Assembly (NCBI GenBank): GCA_947623305.1
Contig: CANQGQ010000001.1
Location: 310,001 to 374,000 of the forward strand
Length of the DNA stretch: 64,000 nucleotides
Direction: 5' to 3'
Source: an uncultured Alistipes sp.
Lineage (GTDB): Bacteria; Bacteroidota; Bacteroidia; Bacteroidales; Rikenellaceae
Shown: positions 26,964-34,329 of the stretch, piece after piece
Numbering within the stretch: position 1 is the stretch's first letter
Layout: every line of letters begins with the position of its first letter
Notes under the pieces: generated by a model
The model's database searches: none
Told to the model about the DNA's origin: nothing
Seen by the model: only the letters and a program-made list of their open reading frames with translations
Made by a program: the position numbers and the translations under genes

Positions 26964-28448
26964 TTATCGGCGTTTTTTCAAAATCTGAATCATCAATCCC
27001 CGCACGTCGATGTGTTCCCGCCGCACAAGGTACCAAGTGTAACCAGCAAAGGCAACGGCGTTGCAAGCATAACCGGCCCACGCCTGTTCCGTTCCGACCG
27101 CGCGCGTTACCTCCTCGCAGAGGAAGAAGACCGCCAAGGCCGTAACGACATACTCCCCGATGCGGCCCCAAGCGTAGGGCGTCGGGAAATAACGTCGATT
27201 GAGCCACCAGCTCACGGCGACCATCATGGCCTCGCTTCCCAAACGAGCCCATGCAGCGCCGAAGTAGCCCGCCCGAGGAATCAACCACCAACCGAGACAG
27301 CCCATAGCGACCAGCCCCGTACCCGTAACCAAGATAGCCAACGGCGTGCGTTCTTCGCGTTTGTACCAGAACGACAGATTCAACCAAACGCCCGTCAGAA
27401 CGTTCGCCCCGAGCACGACCGGCAAAATGAAAATGCCGTCGCGGAAGTCGCGACCGATAATCAACGCGAAAAAGTCGCGGAAAAGCGCGATGCCAAGAAA
27501 AATCAACATCGAGACCATGACGTAGTATTTCAGCGCTGCGGCGTTCATCTGTACGAAATCCTCCTTGCGGAAGTTCGAGAGAAAGAAGGGTTCGGCGGCC
27601 AGACGATACATCTGGTAAAAGAGCATCATCACGACGGCGATTTTCGTTACAGCGCCGTAAACGCCTAATTGCGCCATCGGGTCGCTGCCAGCCGGGACGA
27701 GGTATTTCAATAACTGGCGGTCGAGGAACTCGTTCGCCGTGCCGGCCAATCCGCTGACGAGCAGCGGCAGCGAATAAGCGAAGATGCGTCGCAACAATTT
27801 CGGGTCGATGCGCGGAACGGTACGGTCGACGGTAGTCAGAATGGCAAGCCACGTAATGACGCTGGCGGCCAGATTCGCGACGAAAACCCACCCTACGCCG
27901 AACTCCGAAGCGAACAGCCCCGCAGCGCCGAACGCAAAAGCGAGACCGACATTCAGTACGACGTTCAACGTCTTGAACCCGACGAAGGTCAACGCTTTTC
28001 CCTGTTCGCGCAGCCGCGAGAACGGGATGCACCCCCAGACGTCGAAAAGGATGATCGCGCCGACCCAAACGACATAATCGGGATGCGCGACGTAAGCCGG
28101 CCCCATCCAATCCGAGAAATCGCTGCGGAACAGAACGACGACCGCAAAGAAAAGCAAGGCGGCAGCCGAAGTAATGCCCCAGGTAGTGGCGAAAAGGCGT
28201 CGTTTAGCGGCCTTAACGTCGCCGCCGGCCGCTTCGGCTTTGGCAGAGAAACGGAAGTAGCTCGATTCCATGCCCATCGTCAAAAACGTGAGCGCGAAGG
28301 GGATAAGCGCATAGACATCGGTAACGATACCATAGGCGCCCGGTGCGAATACACGGGTGTAGTACGGGGTGAGCAGATAGCTCAGGAACCGCACCGCAAT
28401 CGTGCTGAGGCCATAAACGGCCGTCTGTTTCGCCAATTTTTCAAGCAT
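26964..28448 (-). CDS. Polysaccharide/oligosaccharide flippase (MATE/Wzx-like)
   Basis: MLEKLAKQTAVYGLSTIAVRFLSYLLTPYYTRVFAPGAYGIVTDVYALIPF, multi-TM. Confidence 0.88.
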   Translation of the reverse strand: MLEKLAKQTAVYGLSTIAVRFLSYLLTPYYTRVFAPGAYGIVTDVYALIPFALTFLTMGMESSYFRFSAKAEAAGGDVKAAKRRLFATTWGITSAAALLFFAVVVLFRSDFSDWMGPAYVAHPDYVVWVGAIILFDVWGCIPFSRLREQGKALTFVGFKTLNVVLNVGLAFAFGAAGLFASEFGVGWVFVANLAASVITWLAILTTVDRTVPRIDPKLLRRIFAYSLPLLVSGLAGTANEFLDRQLLKYLVPAGSDPMAQLGVYGAVTKIAVVMMLFYQMYRLAAEPFFLSNFRKEDFVQMNAAALKYYVMVSMLIFLGIALFRDFFALIIGRDFRDGIFILPVVLGANVLTGVWLNLSFWYKREERTPLAILVTGTGLVAMGCLGWWLIPRAGYFGAAWARLGSEAMMVAVSWWLNRRYFPTPYAWGRIGEYVVTALAVFFLCEEVTRAVGTEQAWAGYACNAVAFAGYTWYLVRREHIDVRGLMIQILKKRR

Positions 28449-28501
28449 GGGCACTTGCAATCTCTCCGATACCTATATATAGATTTTGCAAAGATACAAA
28501 A

Positions 28502-28653
28502 TTTTTTATTAGCGCGGGAGAGCCTCATTTTGCTTCCAGTGGTCATCTTCGCTTCCGACCGTTTTGTTAATGGAATCGCAAGGTCGGAAAGGAACCGCTT
28601 TCAAAAGCGGCGCATCGGGAAGCCCTTTCAAAAGGGCCCGCGCCAATAAAAAA
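28502..28653. repeat. Family 1 repeat with 17-bp terminal inverted repeats
   Basis: TTTTTTATTAGCGCGGG (28502-28518) and CCCGCGCCAATAAAAAA (28637-28653) match 16/17 as inverted repeats; internal hairpins CCGCTTTCAAAAGCGG and GCCCTTTCAAAAGGGC. Confidence 0.85.
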
Positions 28654-28701
28654 GGAGCCGCCTTTCTCGAAAGACGACTCCCTCCCATCAAAAATTAACC
28701 C

Positions 28702-28848
28702 TTAAATTTCCCCTTTTCGGAAAACCTCCGTCAGATAGTGATGCAGATAGTACAAATCCGTGTCGTTCTGAATCACCTCGCTCATCAGCAGCTCTTCCTC
28801 GTCGGGGAGGACGTTGTTCACAAAATCGCGTTTGTCCAATTCCTCCAT
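28702..28848 (-). CDS. Small acidic protein (48 aa) downstream of the sigma factor; absent from the ORF track
   Basis: MEELDKRDFVNNVLPDEEELLMSEVIQNDTDLYYLHHYLTEVFRKGEI*, preceded by GTTAATAAAAAATTGCCT. Confidence 0.6.
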   Translation of the reverse strand: MEELDKRDFVNNVLPDEEELLMSEVIQNDTDLYYLHHYLTEVFRKGEI

Positions 28849-29003
28849 AGGCAATTTTTTATTAACTCAGTTAGGAACAAGAAAAACGGTTTTCGGAGAA
28901 CCATCCGCCGGAGAATCATCCGTCCGAGGCGCACGCTCCGCCCTCCGTTTTTCCGTTTCCTCACAGAACAAACGCACCGGCCTTCGGATTTATTGTGCGG
29001 CGG

Positions 29004-29588
29004 TCAACACAAAACCAGATTTTTTTCTTTGATCATTTTGCGCAGGTTGATCAGCGCATAGCGCATCCGGCCCAGCGCCGTGTTGATGCTCACGCCCGTC
29101 TGCTCGGCGATCTCCTTGAAACTCAACCCTGCGAAATAGCGCATCCGCACCACTTCGCGCTGTTCCTCGGGCAGCAACTCGATCAACGACCGGATGTCGC
29201 GTTCGATCTGTTCGCTCACGATGGCATCCTCGATCGTCCGGTCGGCGAACTGCAAGGTACCCAACACGTTGTAACCCGCATCCGATTCGGTCAGCGATTT
29301 GTTCTGACGCTGGTTGCGGAAGTAGTCGATCACCTGATTGTGCGCGATGCGCAACACCCACGAAAGGAATTTTCCGTTATCGCAATAACGGCCTTCGTCG
29401 ATAACCCGCACGGCTTTAATAAATGTTTCCTGGAAAATATCTTCGGCCAGATCCTGATCTTTGACCATCATTCGGATGTAGTTCCGCACGCGGCGGCTGT
29501 GGCGCTCGATGAGCTGGGATATGGCGTTCCGATCGCCCGATCGGTACTGATGGAGCAGCGCCGAGTCATTCAATACTTGCACGTTCAT
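29004..29588 (-). CDS. RNA polymerase sigma-70 family (ECF-type) sigma factor
   Basis: VRNYIRMMVKDQDLAEDIFQETFIKAV (region 2) and LPEEQREVVRMRYFAGLSFKEIAEQTGVSINTALGRMRYALINLRK (region 4). Confidence 0.93.
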   Translation of the reverse strand: MNVQVLNDSALLHQYRSGDRNAISQLIERHSRRVRNYIRMMVKDQDLAEDIFQETFIKAVRVIDEGRYCDNGKFLSWVLRIAHNQVIDYFRNQRQNKSLTESDAGYNVLGTLQFADRTIEDAIVSEQIERDIRSLIELLPEEQREVVRMRYFAGLSFKEIAEQTGVSINTALGRMRYALINLRKMIKEKNLVLC

Positions 29589-29780
29589 ACTCTTTCCTCC
29601 TTGAGTGGTTGTTCAGAGTAGAATTTTTCCCGATAGGCAATCCGTTTTAATGGTGTTCGATCATTGGTTTACGGGAACAAGATACGAACTTTTTCCCGAA
29701 GTTCCAAATTCCCCTCTGCATGGCCGGTTCCGTCCGACCGTCGAATAACCATGCCTGATTTTTGCAAGAACCGTACCGAT

Positions 29781-29972
29781 TTTTTATTCGCGCGGGAGAG
29801 CCTTATCTTTCTTTCGACGGTCGGCAGCGAAAAAAGTCTTAATAAGCATATGCAGGTTCCACCGCATAAGGAACGCCTTTCAAAAGGCGCGGGTTGCACC
29901 TTTTTCAAAAAAACGGCAGGAAGCGAAGAAAGCCTTGCCAAGCAAAACAAGGCTCTCCCGCACGAATAAAAA
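29781..29972. repeat. Family 1 repeat, 192-bp MITE-like copy with 24-bp terminal inverted repeats
   Basis: TTTTTATTCGCGCGGGAGAGCCTT (29781-29804) versus AAGGCTCTCCCGCACGAATAAAAA (29949-29972), 23/24 inverted match. Confidence 0.87.
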
Positions 29973-29989
29973 TTCGTATCTTTGACTTC

Positions 29990-30060
29990 GTCGAAGATAC
30001 TTTCGCTCGGCATAATCAAGCTATCGCTTGCTTCTGCACTCGACTTTTCGTATCTTTGCA
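29990..30060 (+). promoter_or_regulatory. Promoter-associated repeat plus -7 element (TATCTTTGC) upstream of GH2
   Basis: cgtcgaagatactttcgctcggcataatcaagctatcgcttgcttctgcactcgacttttcgTATCTTTGC; inverted relative of 37557-37615. Confidence 0.6.
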
Positions 30061-30081
30061 CAATAGAAAATTAGGAAAACG

Positions 30082-32106
30082 ATGAAACGATACCTTGTTC
30101 TTTTGTTGTCGCTGATCGGTTGCCTGACGGCGCAAAGCCGCGAGGTAATCCCGCTCAACGAGGGATGGCGCTTCTATTACCAGTCCGAAAAGAGTTCCGA
30201 TAACGCCCGCACGGTTACGCTGCCCCACAGCTGGAACACCGACCCCACGGCCGGACAGTTTTTCGTCGAAACGACGGGGTGTTACCTCAACGAACTGCAC
30301 GTTCCCGACACCTGGGCCGGACAACGGCTGTTCGTGAAGTTCTACGGAGCGCAAAGCGTCGCCGATTTCTTCGTCAACGGTCATTTCGTCGGTTCGCACA
30401 GCGGCGGCGCAACAGCATTCGTATTCGAAATTACCGACAAGGTACGCTTCGGGGACAACAATTATCTGCTGGTGGCGGTCAACAACAGCGTCCGCAACGA
30501 CGTATTGCCCACTTCGACCGACATCAACCGTTACGGCGGTCTATATCGCGAAGCGGAGTTGATTCTTACTGCACCGACGGCCGTATCGCCGCTTTACCTC
30601 GGCACCGAAGGCGTGCTGGTTCATCCGCAGGAGGTTTCGCCCGAAAAAGCGTCCGGTGAGGTGGAGATTCATTTGACCGCCCTCAAGGAGGAGAATTGCC
30701 AACTGACCCTCGACATCACCGATGCGGCCGGCAAACCGGTTTACACCCATCGGCAGCGGGTTCGCATCGACGACAAACCCGTCGTCGTTCCCTTTGCGGT
30801 GGAGCGTCCCCGCCTGTGGAGCCCCGCGAATCCGGCGCTTTACACCGTCGCGGTAACGTTGGCCCAAGCGGACGGCAACATCTGCGACCGCACCGAAGTC
30901 CGCACGGGCTTTCGGGCCATCGACGTTACACCGGCGGGCGGCCTCGCCATCAACGGCGAGAGAATCGCCGTGCACGGGGTTACGCTCTACCACGACAGCG
31001 CCTTGTCGGGCGGTACCCCGACCGCCCAGGACATGGATGCCGATTTGCGTCAGTTGGAGGATTTGGGGGCCAATGCACTCCGCTCGGCCGTGATGCCGCA
31101 TGCGCAATATCTGTACGACCGCTGCGACGAAAAAGGGTTGTTGGTCTGGATTGATGTTCCGTTGCACCGCGCTTTTCTGAGCGACGTGGCCTATTATCCC
31201 ACGGTGCAATTCGAACGCAACGGGCTGCAACAGCTGCGCGAAATCGTCGCCCAGCATATCAATCATCCCTCGGTGGCGATGTGGGGAATCTTCTCGCGGC
31301 TGTGGATGCGCGGCGACAATCCGGTGCGTTATCTGCGCGAGCTACATGCGACGGCCCGCCGGCTCGATCCGTCGCGTCCGACGGTGGCGTGCAGCGACCA
31401 GGACGGCGAGGTCAATTTCATTACCGATCTGATCGTCTGGCGGCAGGATGTCGGTTGGAGCAAGGGGACGCCCGATGATCTGACTGTCTGGCGCGACCAA
31501 ATGCAGCGCGACTGGTCGCATCTGCGGTCGGCGATCGCCTACGGCGGTTCGGGCATCCCGGGCCACCGCGAACAGCCCAACCGGCTCGTACCCGATCCCA
31601 ATTGCATGCCCGAGGAACGGCAAACCCGCTTCCACGAGGAGTACAGCCGCAACCTGCAAAACGATTCGCTCTTCTGGGGCGTATGGATCGACAATCTGTT
31701 CGATTACGGATCGACACGCTACCCCTACGGGGTCGACGGCAAAGGGTTGGTTACGTTCGACCGGCGCACCTGCAAGGACGCCTACTATCTCTATCGGGCG
31801 ATGTGGAACCCGCGCACGCCGACGCTGCATCTGACGGGTCGGCATACCTCGCTGCGCTCCGACGACCGGCAGGCGTTCCGCATCTATTCGTCTGCGGGGA
31901 CACCCACGCTGCGGATCGGAGCCGATACGGTGGCGGTTCGGGAATATGCACGGTGCCAATACCAGTCTGATTCAGTTACGCTGCCTCAGGGACGGGTGGT
32001 CGTACGGGCTTCGGCAGGCGATCTGCGCGACAGCGTCATTCTGCGGATCGACAACGCGACAGCACCGAAACAGCGTCCGGGCCTTCTGCGAACAGGAGGT
32101 CGATGA
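30082..32106 (+). CDS. Glycoside hydrolase family 2 (beta-galactosidase-like)
   Basis: VIPLNEGWRFYYQSEKSSDNARTVTLPHSWNTDP; GCYLNELHVPDTWAGQRLFVKFYGAQSVADFFVNGHFVGSHSGG; TIM barrel with NALRSAVMPHAQYLYDRCDEKGLLVWIDVPL. Confidence 0.92.
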   Translation: MKRYLVLLLSLIGCLTAQSREVIPLNEGWRFYYQSEKSSDNARTVTLPHSWNTDPTAGQFFVETTGCYLNELHVPDTWAGQRLFVKFYGAQSVADFFVNGHFVGSHSGGATAFVFEITDKVRFGDNNYLLVAVNNSVRNDVLPTSTDINRYGGLYREAELILTAPTAVSPLYLGTEGVLVHPQEVSPEKASGEVEIHLTALKEENCQLTLDITDAAGKPVYTHRQRVRIDDKPVVVPFAVERPRLWSPANPALYTVAVTLAQADGNICDRTEVRTGFRAIDVTPAGGLAINGERIAVHGVTLYHDSALSGGTPTAQDMDADLRQLEDLGANALRSAVMPHAQYLYDRCDEKGLLVWIDVPLHRAFLSDVAYYPTVQFERNGLQQLREIVAQHINHPSVAMWGIFSRLWMRGDNPVRYLRELHATARRLDPSRPTVACSDQDGEVNFITDLIVWRQDVGWSKGTPDDLTVWRDQMQRDWSHLRSAIAYGGSGIPGHREQPNRLVPDPNCMPEERQTRFHEEYSRNLQNDSLFWGVWIDNLFDYGSTRYPYGVDGKGLVTFDRRTCKDAYYLYRAMWNPRTPTLHLTGRHTSLRSDDRQAFRIYSSAGTPTLRIGADTVAVREYARCQYQSDSVTLPQGRVVVRASAGDLRDSVILRIDNATAPKQRPGLLRTGGR

Positions 32107-32665
32107 ACGACAGATCGGGAACGAACGGCATACGGTCTGCGAAGACCTGCACATAAGGCTCGGCCACGAAGGCCGGGTCTTTTTGTCGTTTGGGGCGCAG
32201 GTCGAGGTCATCGGGCGTCGCTTCGACGTAGCGTTCGCTCACGGGCGGCACCGGAAGTCCGGTCAGTTCGCAGAGCTGTTGCAGCAACGCGAGATTGTAA
32301 TCGACGAGAAACCGCCATTCGCGACGGTAGAACGGTTCGAGTCTGTCGGCGTAGTAGTCGAAGTAGGGCGAACCCTTGTAGGAGGCGACGAGCGCGCCCC
32401 AATGTTGGTGCTGCCATCGTTTGGAGTAGTCGATGCGAACGTCGCGCATCGGGGTGCGGGGGCGGTCGGCATGACCGACCTGCACGGTCAGGGCCATCGG
32501 GCCGTCGGGGGCTAAAATGTACGTTCGATTCCTTTCCGACCGCTTAATAAAATGTTCGCCGGTGTCGACGATGCAATCGCCGCACCGTATCGCGGCGAAC
32601 CACGATACGGAGGGCAGATAGGCAAGGGGCAGAATAATACGTTTTTCCACGCCCCAAAAATACAA
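32036..32665 (-). CDS. WbqC-like family protein
   Basis: ILPLAYLPSVSWFAAI ... DTGEHFIKRSERNRTYILAPDGPMALTVQV ... IDYSKRWQHQHWGALVASYKGSPYFDYY; convergent 71-nt overlap with GH2. Confidence 0.88.
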   Translation of the reverse strand: MYFWGVEKRIILPLAYLPSVSWFAAIRCGDCIVDTGEHFIKRSERNRTYILAPDGPMALTVQVGHADRPRTPMRDVRIDYSKRWQHQHWGALVASYKGSPYFDYYADRLEPFYRREWRFLVDYNLALLQQLCELTGLPVPPVSERYVEATPDDLDLRPKRQKDPAFVAEPYVQVFADRMPFVPDLSFIDLLFAEGPDAVSVLSRCRSAE

Positions 32666-32680
32666 TTTTTTGCGAACAAA

Positions 32681-33349
32681 CTACATGCGCGGTTTCACGG
32701 CGATGCGGAGCAGGAGCGAAATCATGTAGACGATCGTGCCGTAGAGCGGTGCGATCAGGGCGACCCGCAGCCCGCCGCTCAGCAACGTAAACGAAACGGG
32801 GTAGCCGGTCGATTGAATGAAATCAAAAACGCCGAACAGCCCGACCATCATCGACAGGAAACCCGTGAAAATGGCCAGCAGGCCGATCTCCTTGATCCAG
32901 CGAGGGGCTTTCCACGCCGCGAAAAGCATCCCGATCAAGCAGAGGGTGATGACATTCATCCAGGAGCTGCCGCCCTCCAAATAGAGCATCGGCAGGGTGT
33001 GTTTCATCCGGCCTTCGTCCTCGTCGTCGGTTCGATATACCCGCCATTCGGTCCGTTCGGGGTTGAGGATGACATCTTCGTTTTCGCCGACTTCGGGCAT
33101 CTCGCCGCCTTTCACATACGGAATGCGGCGAATGACTTCGTGTTCAGTAGCGGCGGCAGGGGCGGCGGAACCGGCAGGCGAGGTGCCACCGGCGGATTCG
33201 ACCGCTGCGGCGGTCGTCGGGGCGGTCGTCGGGGCGGATTGGATTTCGATGCGCTCTTGTGCGGTCGTTGTTGTCGGAGAGAGCGCCGGTGCGGCGAGGA
33301 GCAGCAAAGCGATTGCGAACAATCGCGTCGGTCGATGCGTGTGTTTCAT
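32681..33349 (-). CDS. Hypothetical membrane protein with signal peptide
   Basis: MKHTHRPTRLFAIALLLLAAPALS; TM segments near the C-terminus. Start trimmed from the GTG start in the ORF track. Confidence 0.7.
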   Translation of the reverse strand: MKHTHRPTRLFAIALLLLAAPALSPTTTTAQERIEIQSAPTTAPTTAAAVESAGGTSPAGSAAPAAATEHEVIRRIPYVKGGEMPEVGENEDVILNPERTEWRVYRTDDEDEGRMKHTLPMLYLEGGSSWMNVITLCLIGMLFAAWKAPRWIKEIGLLAIFTGFLSMMVGLFGVFDFIQSTGYPVSFTLLSGGLRVALIAPLYGTIVYMISLLLRIAVKPRM

Positions 33350-33539
33350 GATGCAAATGTTTTTTAGGGGTTTGACAATCCGGTTGCGGGCTTCGCGAAA
33401 GCTCACTGCAAAGATACGCCGGAATCGTGCCCCGATGTAACGTCGAATCCCGCTGTCGGGGCGGCAAAACCCGTTTTGCGGGGAGATGCATTTTGCTGAA
33501 ACCCGCTTTTTCCCTAATTTTACGAAAAATTCGGAAGCG

Positions 33540-34322
33540 ATGCGTTATCTTGCAACGATCGGTTATTGGATGCTGGCGGTGCTGATGCTGGCTACCGTAA
33601 TCGCCGGCTTCGGTTATTCGTTCGACCGGGCCCTCTTCCTCGCTACGGCCATGCTGCCCGGGATGTTCTGCGCCAAGGTCTTCCTGCCGCAGGCGCTTCG
33701 GGCGCCCCGACGCCGGGCCGTCGCGGTCATCTCCGTATCGCTCGCCACGCTGGTCATCGAATGGATCGCCATGCTGCTGGCCCACCGCTATACGCAGGTC
33801 GTTCCCTGGTACGACGACATCCCGTTTCCGACGCTCTTTCTCAATCCGTTTTTTCTGTTGCTGATGCTGACGGCCATCGTCGTCCCCGAGACGCTGCTCG
33901 CACGTTACCTCGATCGCCGGCTGCCGCACACGGAACGAATCTCGTTCATCTCCGAACGTCGTCGGGTAACGCTCGAAACGGCGCAGATCGTTTACGTCGA
34001 ATCGAACGACAGCGAGGTGCTGCTGCATACGTCCGACGGAGCGGTCTACCGCACGAAAACCCGCATCTCGCAATGGGAACGGCTGTTGGATGATCGGTTC
34101 GTCCGCATCCATCGGGCCTATATCGTCAATTCGGCGTTCGTAGAAGAACTTGCCGGCAACCAGGTCATGGTTGCCGGCAAGCGGTTCGAGCTCTCGCGCA
34201 AATATCGCGAAGAGGCATTTCATTTACTGGCACGGAGCGCACCGTTTTCGAAAAAAACGGATGGCAGCGACGATGACGTTCATAAGCAAATCAACGATCT
34301 ACCGCATCGGAAACTGCTTTAA
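33540..34322 (+). CDS. LytTR-domain transcriptional regulator with N-terminal transmembrane segments
   Basis: MRYLATIGYWMLAVLMLATVIAGFGYSF; LytTR: VTLETAQIVYVESNDSEVLLHTSDGAVYRTKTRISQWERLLDDRFVRIHRAYIVN; repeat-derived C-terminal tail. Confidence 0.87.
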   Translation: MRYLATIGYWMLAVLMLATVIAGFGYSFDRALFLATAMLPGMFCAKVFLPQALRAPRRRAVAVISVSLATLVIEWIAMLLAHRYTQVVPWYDDIPFPTLFLNPFFLLLMLTAIVVPETLLARYLDRRLPHTERISFISERRRVTLETAQIVYVESNDSEVLLHTSDGAVYRTKTRISQWERLLDDRFVRIHRAYIVNSAFVEELAGNQVMVAGKRFELSRKYREEAFHLLARSAPFSKKTDGSDDDVHKQINDLPHRKLL

Positions 34323-34329
34323 AAAGCAG
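34219..34329. repeat. Family 1 half-element spanning the 3' end of the LytTR gene
   Basis: TTACTGGCACGGAGCGCACCGTTTTCGAAAAAAACGGATGGCAGCGACGATGACGTTCATAAGC...GATCTACCGCATCGGAAACTGCTTTAAAAAGCAG. Confidence 0.75.
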
